Shown here: piece by piece, positions 1-8,225 of the stretch
Layout: each line of letters begins with the position of its first letter
How positions within the stretch are numbered: position 1 is the first letter of the stretch
Source of the DNA: Polyangium spumosum
GTDB lineage: Bacteria; Myxococcota_A; Polyangia; Polyangiales; Polyangiaceae
Length of the DNA: 64,000 nt
Assembly (NCBI RefSeq): GCF_009649845.1
Contig: NZ_WJIE01000005.1
Coordinates: 787,981 to 851,980 of the forward strand
Direction: 5' to 3'
The notes under the pieces: model-generated
Told to the model about the DNA's origin: nothing
What the model saw: the letters and a program-made list of their open reading frames with translations, nothing else
The model's database searches: none
Made by a program: the position numbers and the translations under genes

Positions 1-90
1 ACGGCCTTGTCGCCGAGGCGCGCGAGCAAGTCGATCGCCTCGGCGAGGGTGCGCGGCCTGTGATGATCGAAGACGGGCAGCGGTAACATG
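1..90 (-). CDS. FAD-binding subunit of a molybdenum hydroxylase (partial, 3' end outside window)
   Basis: Only the first 30 codons are in the window; the gene continues past base 1. The N-terminus (MLPLPVFDHHRPRTLAEAID...) has the HRP-x-TLAEA start typical of the FAD-binding subunit (CoxM / 4-hydroxybenzoyl-CoA reductase beta / XDH FAD domain family), which passes electrons from the 2Fe-2S subunit to FAD. It starts 6 bases after the stop of the molybdopterin subunit on the same strand, so the operon order is Fe-S fusion, Mo subunit, FAD subunit. The family call rests on this short stretch plus context. Confidence 0.7.
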
Positions 91-96
91 GTGGCC

Positions 97-2403
97 TCAC
101 TCCGCCTCGGCTTGTTTCTTCCGCAGCGCCGCGAGCACACGCGCCGGCGAGAAGGGCAGCCTGTCGATGCGGACGCCGACGGCGTCGAAGATGGCGTTCG
201 CGATGGCGGGGATCGACGGGTGCAGCGGGCCTTCGCCCGACTCCTTGGCGCCGAGCGGGCCCTCTGGATCCTCGCTCTCGACGATCAGCGCGTGTAGCTC
301 GGGGACGTCGAGGCTCGTCGGGATGCGGTAGTCGAGCAGGTTCGGCCCTTTGTGCAGGCCGTCGGGGCCGATGACGTGTTCTTCGAGCAGCGCCTCGGCC
401 GCGCCCATGTAGGCCGAGCCCTCCATCTGCCCCTCGACGATGACGGGGCAGAGGGCCTTGCCGCAGTCGTGCGCGACCCAGATGTCCTCGACGCGCACGA
501 TCCCCGTGCGCGCGTCGACCGAGACCTCGGCGACGTGCGCGGTGAACGAATACGCGGGTGAGGCGCCGATGGTGCCGCCGCGGTAGTCGCCGCCGAGCTT
601 GGGCGTGTTGTAGTGACCGACGGCGCCGAGCGTGCCGAACTTCGCCTCCGCGAGCTGGATGGCCTCCGTGACGCTCACGCCGCGCGTCGGATCGTGCACG
701 ACGACGAGCGCGCCACGCGTGACGAGCACGCTCTTCGGATCGACCTCGAGCTTCTCGGCGACGGCGGCGACGAGCTTCTGCTTGATCTCGCGCGCGGCCA
801 TCAGGCACGCGTTGCCGTTCATGAAGGTCCCGCGCGACGAATAAGCGCCGAGGTCGACGGGCGTGAGGTCCGTGTCGCCGGAGACGACGCGCACCGAGCC
901 GAGATCCAGGCCGAGCTCGTCGGCGACGAGGACGGCGAGCATGAGGTCGCAGCCCTGGCCGATCTCGCTCTGGCCCGAGAAGACCGTGACCACGCCGGAC
1001 CTGTCGACCTTGAGCTGCACGGCGCTCTGGGGCATCGCGTTCGGGTAGATCGCGTAGTTCGTCCCGCTGATGTACGCGCTCGTCGCGACGCCGAGCCCGC
1101 GCCCCTTCGGCAGCTTGCCCCAGCGCTCTTTCCAGCCGCTCGCCTTCTCCACGGCGTCGAGGCACTGCGTGATGCCGTTCGAGGTGACGCGCAGTCCGTT
1201 CAGCGTGGTCGTGTCCGGCGGGACGAGGTTCTTCCTCCGCAGCTCGATCGGATCGAGCGCGAGCGCGCGGGCGATCTTGTCGAGCGAGACCTCGAAGGCG
1301 AAGCGCGGCTGCACGCTGCCGTGGCCGCGCTTCGGGCCGCAGGGAGGTTTGTTCGTGAAGAGGCGCGTCGAGCGGAAGCGGTAGGTGTCGGCGAACGCGG
1401 GCAGCGTGAGGAGCTGGCCCGAGTAGTAGGTGGTGACGAGGCCAAACGAGGAGTACGCGCCGCCGTCGATGAACGTGCGCGCGTCAACCCCCGTGAGCTT
1501 GCCGTCGCGCTTGGCGCCGACCTTCATGCGGATCTGCATCGGGTGCCGGCCGCGGTGCGCGTAAAACTCCTCCTCGCGCGTGTAGAGGAACTTCACGGGC
1601 CTCCCCGTGATCATCGCGAGCTTGGCCGCGCAGAACTCGAGCGAGAACGGCTCGCTCTTGCCGCCGAACGCGCCGCCGACGGGCGGCTGGATGACGCGGA
1701 TGCGCGTGGGCGGGACGCGCAGGACACGCGAGAGCTCGCGGTGCAGGTAGTGCGGGACCTGCGTCGTCGACCAGACGGTGAGCAGCCCGTTCTTGTCGAG
1801 GTTCGCGATGGCGCAGTGGGTCTCGATCGGGGCGTGCGCGCTGCCCTCGTAGTAGTAGTCGCCCTCGATGACGACGTCGCTCGCGGCGAGCGCCTGGTCG
1901 ACGTCGCCGAACGCGAGGTCGACCTCCTTCGAGACGTTGTCCTTGCCGCCCTTGCCGAGCCCGACCTCGGGTTTGTCGATCGCCGTCTGCAGATCGGTCG
2001 CGGCCGGCAGGACCTCGTACTCGACGTCGACGAGCTCGGCCGCTTCGTGCGCGATCCGCTCGTCGGTGGCGGCGACGGCGGCGACGGCGTCGCCGACGAA
2101 GCGCGCGCGCTCGAGGGCGAGCGGGAACTCGTCCGGCGTCCACGGGATGATGCCGAAGCGCTCGGGCATGTCCTTGCCCGTGATGACGGCGACGACGCCC
2201 GGCTTCGCGAGCGCGCGTGTCGCGTCGATGCGCACGATACGCGCGTGCGGGTGCGGCGAGCGGACGATCCGGCCCCAGAGCATGCGCGGCAGGTGGATGT
2301 CGTCGGTGTAGCGGACCTGTCCCGTCACGCGCGGCGCGAGCAACGTGCGCGTGCGGCTCCCGACGAGGCCCCGGAGGCCACTCGGCTTGTGCGCGTCCGT
2401 CAT
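97..2403 (-). CDS. Xanthine-dehydrogenase-family molybdopterin-binding subunit (4-hydroxybenzoyl-CoA reductase alpha-like)
   Basis: 768 aa, the large catalytic subunit of a molybdenum hydroxylase that hydroxylates or reduces an aromatic or heterocyclic substrate. The ATG overlaps the stop of the upstream Fe-S gene as ATGA, so translation is probably coupled. The aldehyde-oxidase/XDH a/b hammerhead domain covers roughly residues 20-135 and the two Mo-cofactor domains the rest. Visible motifs are VGGAFGGK near residue 250, GQGCDLML in the middle, and GAKESGEGP at 718-726, where E724 sits at the position of the catalytic glutamate. Length and the YYYEGSAHAPIE motif resemble HcrA-type enzymes, but the substrate cannot be read from sequence. 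There is no twin-arginine signal, so it is probably cytoplasmic. Confidence 0.88.
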   Translation of the reverse strand: MTDAHKPSGLRGLVGSRTRTLLAPRVTGQVRYTDDIHLPRMLWGRIVRSPHPHARIVRIDATRALAKPGVVAVITGKDMPERFGIIPWTPDEFPLALERARFVGDAVAAVAATDERIAHEAAELVDVEYEVLPAATDLQTAIDKPEVGLGKGGKDNVSKEVDLAFGDVDQALAASDVVIEGDYYYEGSAHAPIETHCAIANLDKNGLLTVWSTTQVPHYLHRELSRVLRVPPTRIRVIQPPVGGAFGGKSEPFSLEFCAAKLAMITGRPVKFLYTREEEFYAHRGRHPMQIRMKVGAKRDGKLTGVDARTFIDGGAYSSFGLVTTYYSGQLLTLPAFADTYRFRSTRLFTNKPPCGPKRGHGSVQPRFAFEVSLDKIARALALDPIELRRKNLVPPDTTTLNGLRVTSNGITQCLDAVEKASGWKERWGKLPKGRGLGVATSAYISGTNYAIYPNAMPQSAVQLKVDRSGVVTVFSGQSEIGQGCDLMLAVLVADELGLDLGSVRVVSGDTDLTPVDLGAYSSRGTFMNGNACLMAAREIKQKLVAAVAEKLEVDPKSVLVTRGALVVVHDPTRGVSVTEAIQLAEAKFGTLGAVGHYNTPKLGGDYRGGTIGASPAYSFTAHVAEVSVDARTGIVRVEDIWVAHDCGKALCPVIVEGQMEGSAYMGAAEALLEEHVIGPDGLHKGPNLLDYRIPTSLDVPELHALIVESEDPEGPLGAKESGEGPLHPSIPAIANAIFDAVGVRIDRLPFSPARVLAALRKKQAEAE

Positions 2404-4034
2404 GACTGGCCTTGCCTCCCCTCGCGTGAGCTCTTCTGGTTCGAGGGCAAGGGCTCTGGCGTGTCCTCGATCCCCGGCATCCCCACGCCCCGCTCCGCCT
2501 CGCCGCGCCGGATCTTCGCCGCGAGCTCGATCGCGTCGACGATCTTGCCATAACCCGTGCAGCGGCAGAGGTTGCCCGAGATGGCGCACTTGATCTCGTC
2601 CCGCGTCGGGCGCGGGTTCCTGTCGAGCAGCGCCGTCGCGGTCATCAGCATGCCGGGCGTGCAGAAGCCACACTGCCCGCCGCCGAGGCGATCGAAGCCG
2701 TCGAGCAACGCGTCGACGTGCGGCGCGCCTTCGAGCGTCTCGACCGTGCAGACGTCCTTGCCGTCCGCCTCGACCGCGAGCGTGAGGCAAGCGAGGGTCG
2801 CGACGCCGTCCACGACGACCGTACACGCGCCGCAATCGCCCTTGTCGCAGCCCTGCTTGGTGCCGACGAGGTCGAGGTCGTAACGCAACGCTTCGAGCAA
2901 CGTCCTGCGCGGCGGGACCGCGAGCGCGACGGCGCTGCCGCCGATGCGGAGGGACATCGGCACGAGCCTCTCACCAGGCGCGGGCGGCTCGATGCGCTGC
3001 GCTTCTTCGGCCTCGGCGGGAGCGCGGTAGGGGCGCACCTCGAAGCGCGCGCCGCGTGTCTTCGCGCCTGCGATCGGGTGCCCTGCGGGGATCGGGACCC
3101 GGAGCGCGCGCGAGGCGAGCTCGCAGTACTCGACGAGGCGAGCCTCGGCGACACGCGCGCGCACGCCCAGCAGGCCGAGGTTCTCGACGAGCAGCTCGAG
3201 GTTCGTGTTGCCCACGCGCTCGCCCACGCCGAGGCCGGTGCCGTGCACGCGATCGACGCCGAGGGCGGCGGCCCAGAGCGCGTTCGGCAGCCCGATGCCG
3301 CGGTCGTTGTGCCCGTGCCAGTCGAGCTCGACGTGCCTCGCGCCGAGCTCGGCGAGGGTCTGCCGCGCGAAGCCGACGAGCGCCTCGATGCCGTAGGGCG
3401 TGACGTGCCCCGTGGTGTCGCAGAGGCAGATCCGGCTCGCGCCCGCGTCGATCGCGGCCTTGTAGAGGGTGCGGAGGACGTCGGGGTTCGAGCGGGTGGT
3501 GTCCTCGGTGACGAGGCAGAAGGGCAAGCCTGCAACCCTGGCCTCGCGGGCGGCGGCGGTGATGGCGCCGAGGAGGAAGTCCGTGTCCCAGCCCTCGACG
3601 GAGAGGCGGATGGGGGAGCTGCCGATGAAGGCGTAGACCTCGATGGGGATGCCGGCGCGATCGGCGGCGCGCGCGATGCCGTGGACGTCGGAGACGACGG
3701 TGCGGGCGGCGGCGGTGGGGACGACGGCGAGCTTTTCGCGGACGATCTCGCGGCAGAGGAGGAAGCAGTCCTCGGCGTTGGCGAGGCCTGCGGCGGGCAG
3801 GCCGACGCTGACGACGTCGACGCCGATGGCGGCCATGGCGTGGAGCAGGTCGATCTTCTGCGCGGCGTCGGGCTGGAAGCCGGCGGCGCTCTGCAGGCCG
3901 TCCCGGAGGGTCTCGTCGACGACCTTCACGGGCCGCGGCCGCTCTGCGAAGCCACGCGACGCAGGGCCACCGGAGAGCGAGATCACGCGTCCCTGTCCAT
4001 CAAGCGACGGGGCGCTGTCGTTCCAGTCGTACAT
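2400..4034 (-). CDS. Fusion protein: DRE-TIM metallolyase (isopropylmalate/homocitrate synthase-like) + XDH-type 2Fe-2S subunit
   Basis: 544 aa. Residues ~36-330 form an HMGL-like TIM barrel: DETLRDG at 40-46 (metal Asp and catalytic Arg), H240-x-H242 metal ligands and a GERVGNTN motif near 271-278 as in LeuA/homocitrate synthase. Residues ~358-515 form a complete molybdenum-hydroxylase Fe-S subunit: plant-type 2Fe-2S ligands C396, C401, C404 and C416, then the second cluster with C455, C458, C490 and C492. These two activities are normally separate proteins. The start MYDWN was chosen because an upstream extension is low-complexity and runs into the promoter region; a GGGGG stretch precedes the ATG. 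It heads the Mo-hydroxylase operon. The acyl-acceptor substrate is unknown; homocitrate, citramalate and isopropylmalate synthase-like activities are all possible. Confidence 0.85.
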   Translation of the reverse strand: MYDWNDSAPSLDGQGRVISLSGGPASRGFAERPRPVKVVDETLRDGLQSAAGFQPDAAQKIDLLHAMAAIGVDVVSVGLPAAGLANAEDCFLLCREIVREKLAVVPTAAARTVVSDVHGIARAADRAGIPIEVYAFIGSSPIRLSVEGWDTDFLLGAITAAAREARVAGLPFCLVTEDTTRSNPDVLRTLYKAAIDAGASRICLCDTTGHVTPYGIEALVGFARQTLAELGARHVELDWHGHNDRGIGLPNALWAAALGVDRVHGTGLGVGERVGNTNLELLVENLGLLGVRARVAEARLVEYCELASRALRVPIPAGHPIAGAKTRGARFEVRPYRAPAEAEEAQRIEPPAPGERLVPMSLRIGGSAVALAVPPRRTLLEALRYDLDLVGTKQGCDKGDCGACTVVVDGVATLACLTLAVEADGKDVCTVETLEGAPHVDALLDGFDRLGGGQCGFCTPGMLMTATALLDRNPRPTRDEIKCAISGNLCRCTGYGKIVDAIELAAKIRRGEAERGVGMPGIEDTPEPLPSNQKSSREGRQGQS

Positions 4035-4121
4035 GGGAACCCCCGAGGTGATCCGCAGTGATGAGTACCACGGAACGGGGTTCGGCCGGGATGGGGGATG
4101 CCCTCGTCGCCCCTCCGACCC

Positions 4122-4166
4122 TTGACACCTCACATCGGTGCCCTCTAAGTAAGTGAGCACTTGCTT
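4122..4166 (+). promoter_or_regulatory. Sigma-70-like promoter with overlapping palindromic operator
   Basis: TTGACA at 4122-4127 is followed 17-18 bases later by a TAAGTA-like -10 at about 4146-4151. A 20-bp imperfect palindrome at 4147-4166 (AAGTAAGTG-AG-CACTTGCTT, 8 of 9 arm pairs) covers the -10. It lies between the divergent Fe-S fusion gene (start 4034, minus) and the SnoaL-like gene (start 4242, plus). TetR-family proteins bind such short palindromes and a tetR gene lies 770 bases away, so it is the likely operator. Which TetR binds is inferred. Confidence 0.6.
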
Positions 4167-4241
4167 GCCGGCACCTCCGGGCAGCCGATGTCGAGCAGGG
4201 CAAGCAGTCGTCCTGAAAACCCATTACGTAGAAGAGGTTCC

Positions 4242-4880
4242 ATGAACAGCGACAGCCGTGTTCACCGTCCGCGGCGCGGGCGCACGCTCCGAGGCTCGGG
4301 AGCGAAATGCATTTCCCTCCTGGCCATTGCGCTCGTGAGCCTGTTCGCGGCTTGCGAGCCCGTGGACGAGCCGCCTGCCGAGGCGCCGCAGGGCGAGCCC
4401 GACCTCGCGTCCCTCGAAGCGCGCATCTCCGTCCTCGAGGCCAAAGAGGAGATCCGCTCGACGCTCCTCGCGTTCGCCGCCGTGGTGGACTCGGCCGATC
4501 CGGAGAGGCTCCCGGACCTGCTCCCCTCCCTCACAGACGATTTCGTGCTCGACGCCGTTGATTTCAATGGTCAGGTCCACCATTTCGAGGGCGTCGTCGA
4601 GGTGCTCACGGGCTTCGGGCCCATCATGAAAGACGCAGACGCGAACCTGATGCCGAGCGCCATCGACGTGGAGCTCGACGGGGACACGGCCTATGCGTCC
4701 TTCAAATTCGCGAACTCGGTCAAGCCTCCGCCGCAGCTCGACCTGCCCGTCGACGAAAAGGTCCTCCTCTTCGCGGCAAACTCCGCCGTGTTCCACAAAA
4801 AGAACGGCGCCTGGAAGCTCGCCTCGTTCGAGCTCCTGCATTCCCTCGCCTACCCTGGTAGCCTCGCGCCAGCCCCGTGA
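4242..4880 (+). CDS. SnoaL-like lipoprotein
   Basis: 212 aa. A hydrophobic signal ends in a lipobox (LFAAC, lipidated Cys about residue 38) followed by an acidic Pro-rich linker, so it is probably an outer-membrane or periplasmic lipoprotein. The rest has the pattern of the SnoaL/NTF2-like cone fold: a helix with EEIRSTLLAF, an LTDDFVLDAVD strand region, and a C-terminal AVFHKKNGAWKLASFELLH. Such domains bind or convert small hydrophobic molecules. The ATG at 4242 was chosen because GAAGAGG lies 6 bases upstream. It is driven by the promoter/operator at 4122-4166 and is followed by tetR, so it is probably co-regulated with the divergent Mo-hydroxylase operon. No specific activity can be assigned. 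Confidence 0.75.
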   Translation: MNSDSRVHRPRRGRTLRGSGAKCISLLAIALVSLFAACEPVDEPPAEAPQGEPDLASLEARISVLEAKEEIRSTLLAFAAVVDSADPERLPDLLPSLTDDFVLDAVDFNGQVHHFEGVVEVLTGFGPIMKDADANLMPSAIDVELDGDTAYASFKFANSVKPPPQLDLPVDEKVLLFAANSAVFHKKNGAWKLASFELLHSLAYPGSLAPAP

Positions 4881-4898
4881 AATGCACCCTCCCCGGGC

Positions 4899-4936
4899 TT
4901 GACACGGCCTCGGATGCAAGCAATTACTAGCTTACA
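4899..4936 (+). promoter_or_regulatory. Putative tetR promoter (possible leaderless transcript)
   Basis: TTGACA at 4899-4904 lies 32 bases before the tetR ATG (4937). A -10 placed 17-21 bases downstream ends only 6-9 bases before the ATG, and no Shine-Dalgarno sequence is visible between them, which suggests a leaderless mRNA. The segment AAGCAATTACTAGCTTAC at 4918-4935 partly resembles the operator at 4147-4166 (AAG-N-AA-N-T on the left, CTT-N-C on the right), consistent with autoregulation. The -10 is weak. Confidence 0.45.
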
Positions 4937-5569
4937 ATGACGCGCACACGTCTCCCCGGCGCGGATCGGCGGCGGCAGATCGCCGAGGCCGCGCTGCGGA
5001 TCATCGCCACAGCCGGCGTGCATCGCCTGACGGCCGTCGAGATCGCGCGAGAGGTCGGCATCGCCGACGGCAGCATCTTCCGCCACTTCGAGGACAAGCG
5101 CGCGATCGTCGCGGCGGCGGTGGACGTCTTCGAGGGGATGCTCTTGGAGGATTTCCCGCCCGAGGATCCCGATCCGCTCGAACGACTGAAGAGTTTCCTC
5201 CTCCGCCGCCTCGCGCTGGTACGCGCGCACCCGGAGATCCTGAGGCTCGCGTTCAACGACCGGCTCGTCGAGGCCGCAGGCGAGGAGGGCGCCGCGCGCG
5301 TGCAGGCATCCGTGCAGCGCTCGATGTCATTCGTCCGAGCCTGCCTCGCCGAGGCCCAGGAGAAGGGGACGATCACGTCCGCCGTGCCCGTGGACGTGAT
5401 GGTCTGGGCCGTCACGGGGATCCTCCGCGGCGCCGCCTTCCAGGAAATGGCGGGAGCATCGAAGAGCCCGCCCCTCACGCCCGAGGCGCTCTGGCCCTCG
5501 ATCGCGGCCTTGCTCCGCGGCCCGCCACTCCACCCGACCACGCACGAACACAAGGAACGAGCCAAATGA
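4937..5569 (+). CDS. TetR/AcrR family transcriptional regulator
   Basis: 210 aa, the usual TetR length. Residues ~10-57 form the TetR helix-turn-helix (RRQIAEAALRIIATAGV, then TAVEIAREVGIADGSIFRHF). The C-terminal helical ligand/dimerisation domain is variable, as in the family. It overlaps the downstream cupin lipoprotein gene by ATGA, so the two are co-translated. It probably represses itself and the divergent unit upstream (SnoaL lipoprotein and Mo-hydroxylase operon) through the palindrome at 4147-4166. Ligand unknown; an aromatic substrate of the Mo-hydroxylase would be a reasonable guess. Confidence 0.9.
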   Translation: MTRTRLPGADRRRQIAEAALRIIATAGVHRLTAVEIAREVGIADGSIFRHFEDKRAIVAAAVDVFEGMLLEDFPPEDPDPLERLKSFLLRRLALVRAHPEILRLAFNDRLVEAAGEEGAARVQASVQRSMSFVRACLAEAQEKGTITSAVPVDVMVWAVTGILRGAAFQEMAGASKSPPLTPEALWPSIAALLRGPPLHPTTHEHKERAK

Positions 5570-6075
5570 CCTTCGTATCTCGATTGGGTGTCCTCACGCT
5601 CGTCGCCTGCGCCGCCTCCGCCTGCGCGGGCTCGCCGCCCCCCGGGGCCAAATGCGTGAGCGCCGAGGAGGCGCATCACGCGCACGACGAGCACGCGCAC
5701 GAAGCAAAAGCTCCAGCGAGCGCCGCGAAGGCCGAGGGCGCGCGCGTCGATCCGCTCACGATCCCCAGGGAGGCCGGGCCGGGCGAGCCGCTCGAGGTCA
5801 AGGTTCTCCTCGACAACCCGTTCATGAAGGTCGTGATCATCACGCTGCGCGCCGGGACGGTGCTGCCCATGCATACGGCGCCCGTGCCGGTCACCATCCA
5901 GGCCCTCGCGGGCGCCGGGACGGTGCGCGCGAACGGGAGCGACACGCGAATCGATCACGAGCACCTCGTGGCGCTCTCCCCCGACGTCCCGCACGAGGTG
6001 ATGCCCGACGCAGGGACCGACCTCGTGCTCCTCGTGCAGCAAATGCGCGGTGCGCCTGCGAAACCCGCGCCCTAG
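5566..6075 (+). CDS. Cupin-domain lipoprotein with His-rich N-terminus
   Basis: 169 aa. A short signal peptide has two candidate lipobox cysteines (LVAC at C15, ASAC at C20). Immediately after is a His-rich stretch with five His in residues 37-45, which could bind metal. Residues ~75-160 look like a single small cupin barrel (NPFMKVVIITLRAGTVLPMH, then a glycine turn and HEVMPDAGTDLVLLVQQ). AAGGA lies 9 bases before the ATG, and the start overlaps the tetR stop. Its stop codon overlaps that of the convergent gene in the shared bases CTAG. Probably periplasmic; no enzymatic role is evident. Confidence 0.75.
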   Translation: MTFVSRLGVLTLVACAASACAGSPPPGAKCVSAEEAHHAHDEHAHEAKAPASAAKAEGARVDPLTIPREAGPGEPLEVKVLLDNPFMKVVIITLRAGTVLPMHTAPVPVTIQALAGAGTVRANGSDTRIDHEHLVALSPDVPHEVMPDAGTDLVLLVQQMRGAPAKPAP

Positions 6076-8159
6076 GCCACGGGCGGAAGCGTGATCTCGA
6101 CCTGACCGATCCGGCTCACGGCCATCGTGAGCCGACCTTCGCCGATCGGAGCGGCGCGCCCTTTCTTCGCGGGCTCGCCCTCGACCTCGTAATCGAGCGT
6201 CACGCGGACGAGCGCGTCTGCCTGCGGATCGACCCACAGCTCTCCGCGCACCGAGCGCGGGGAGGCGTCTTTCATCAAGAGGCCCTTCACCATTCCCATG
6301 GCGGCCATCGCGGCCCCTTTCTGGAGCGAAGGGGCCGCCTCGCTATCGACCCGGTGGACCTCCACGCGGCGCCCGTCGAGGATATCGTGCCGCTGAAAGG
6401 TCGCGACGCTCGACGCGAACGTCAGGGGTGCAATGAGGTCGAGCGGCCACAGGGCCCAGAAGAGGCTCAGCGCCGCGACCCGCTGGCCCTCGACCACGCG
6501 ATAGGCGTCATCGCCGACCATGTAGATATCGGCGTCGACGCTCCTGCCGCGCTCGGTGCCGCGGCGAATGAAATGCACCTCGTCGCCCTGGATGTCGGCG
6601 GCGAACGAGGACGTCTCCTGCGAAAAGGTCCGCTTCTTCTCGTCGAGGATCGGGCGCGTTTGCTCGACCTCGAGGTGCAGGGAGGGATAAAGGGTCGCGT
6701 ACGAGGACACCTTGCCGATCGCCCGCTGGAGGTGACCGGAGCGGGTATCGACGCCGCCGTCCGGCGCGCTCGGGCCGGGGTCGAGGGACGGCGATTTCTC
6801 GGGCGGGTTCTCCGGGGACTTTTGCGCCGGCCCCTTCGGGCCGAGGTATTTGACCTTCGCGGTCGGGTGCACCTCTTTCGTCTTCTGGTCCTTGAACTTG
6901 AGGTCGCCGCCCTGGCTCATCCACTCGTCCACCACCGCCTGGCCGGTCCCCAGGAAACAGTCCAATCGGGGGCCCTTGATGTCATAACCGACGTCCGCGA
7001 CCTGACGAACGCCGACGACACGACCGCTCTTCGAATCGCCGATCCACACGTAATGAAGCTTGGGGACGATGGTGAAATCACCGGCGGCCGTCACGCCCGG
7101 CGTGGGAGGAACCCTCGTGGAGCCTCCGGGATGGTCGTCCTTCTTGAACCGGGCCTTCTCCGGCGCCTCGAGCCATTGCCCCTTGAATTTCAAGGTCCCC
7201 CCATTCGTGACGTGCACGTACTTGCCGTCGCGGGCGATGCCCGTTCCCTGCGTCGCGACGCCTCTCCTGTGGAAAAGGAACCTCTTGCCGTGCTTGCCGG
7301 AGAGGCCCTGGGCCTCCACGAGCTCTCCCCCGAGCTCTTCCTCCAGGCAATAATGATAACCCGTGACCCTGAACAGGCTCTCGTACCAGGCCTCCTCGAA
7401 AGGAACGGGCAGCTCGTCCGAGCTCGCCTCCTTCGACTCCACCCGGAACGTCGCCTCGCCGCGCTCCCGCGTCTCCACGGTGAACTCCGCCTTGCCCTCG
7501 CCGTCGGTCTTCGTCTTTTTGGGCTTGATCTCGTCCTCGCTCCGGCTCGATTTCAGCTCGACGTCGACCGAATCGATCGCCTCGCCGTCCTCCTGCCGCA
7601 CGACCTTCACCTCGATACGCTGCCGATAAAGGACCCGATCACCCTTCACCTGCGCGTCGGTGGGGATGATCGGCAGCTCGTCGTCGAATTTGTTCTTCGG
7701 GATCGAGAGCGACGCGTGCAGCGGCGCGACCTCGAACGTCAGGGTCTCCTCGCTCCCGGGCGCGGAGAGGGGCATGTCGACGGTCATGTTCGGGCCAAAC
7801 GCCTCGGCCCTGCCCGCGACGGCCTCCCCGCGCGCCACGAGCGTCAGCGTGGGCTTCTCCTTGCCGCCGATGAGCCGCGCCGTCCCGCGAACCGGCGTGT
7901 CCAGGGTGAGGCTGCTCGTGACGGGGCCGAGATCGAGCCCGCTGCGCAGCGCGCAGGTGCCGACGAGCGCCCCCTCGCCCTCCTCGGGGATCGAGAAAAC
8001 CATCGTGATGGTCACCGCCATCCGAACGCCGTTCACCTCCGCATCCCCGGTGATCGTCGCCTCCCAGCCCCCGTAAAGGCCGTCCATGCCGCGCCCGCGG
8101 GCCGTGTAGGTGATCGATCCCCTCGTCCACGTCTTGCAGAACTTGAACTTGCTCGACAT
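6072..8159 (-). CDS. Large 3D (RlpA-like barrel) domain protein, possible cell-wall-active protein
   Basis: 695 aa. The N-terminal ~260 residues are beta-rich, with an Ig/carboxypeptidase-regulatory-like stretch around 185-250. Residues ~275-415 resemble a 3D (Asp-Asp-Asp) double-psi barrel: YHYCLEEE, RGVATQGTGIARDGKY, then VADVGYDIKGPRLDCFLGTG carrying the late Asp residues. Members of this fold cleave peptidoglycan. The C-terminal ~200 residues are beta-rich and may be a LolA/LppX-like lipid-binding fold (weak inference). No signal peptide is visible, which is unusual for a cell-wall enzyme and could mean delivery by another route. It lies 66 bases downstream of the TOPRIM-like gene on the same strand. 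Confidence 0.55.
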   Translation of the reverse strand: MSSKFKFCKTWTRGSITYTARGRGMDGLYGGWEATITGDAEVNGVRMAVTITMVFSIPEEGEGALVGTCALRSGLDLGPVTSSLTLDTPVRGTARLIGGKEKPTLTLVARGEAVAGRAEAFGPNMTVDMPLSAPGSEETLTFEVAPLHASLSIPKNKFDDELPIIPTDAQVKGDRVLYRQRIEVKVVRQEDGEAIDSVDVELKSSRSEDEIKPKKTKTDGEGKAEFTVETRERGEATFRVESKEASSDELPVPFEEAWYESLFRVTGYHYCLEEELGGELVEAQGLSGKHGKRFLFHRRGVATQGTGIARDGKYVHVTNGGTLKFKGQWLEAPEKARFKKDDHPGGSTRVPPTPGVTAAGDFTIVPKLHYVWIGDSKSGRVVGVRQVADVGYDIKGPRLDCFLGTGQAVVDEWMSQGGDLKFKDQKTKEVHPTAKVKYLGPKGPAQKSPENPPEKSPSLDPGPSAPDGGVDTRSGHLQRAIGKVSSYATLYPSLHLEVEQTRPILDEKKRTFSQETSSFAADIQGDEVHFIRRGTERGRSVDADIYMVGDDAYRVVEGQRVAALSLFWALWPLDLIAPLTFASSVATFQRHDILDGRRVEVHRVDSEAAPSLQKGAAMAAMGMVKGLLMKDASPRSVRGELWVDPQADALVRVTLDYEVEGEPAKKGRAAPIGEGRLTMAVSRIGQVEITLPPVA

Positions 8160-8225
8160 GTCGCGCTCCGTGCGGGGCTCCGTACCACGAATGAGGGAGG
8201 GACGGACGGGATGTGCGGTCAGGGT

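Noticed and set aside
613..2553. A 646-codon plus-strand frame opposite the molybdenum-subunit gene
   Set aside because: No motif and shadow-like composition; the minus strand encodes a clear Mo-hydroxylase subunit.
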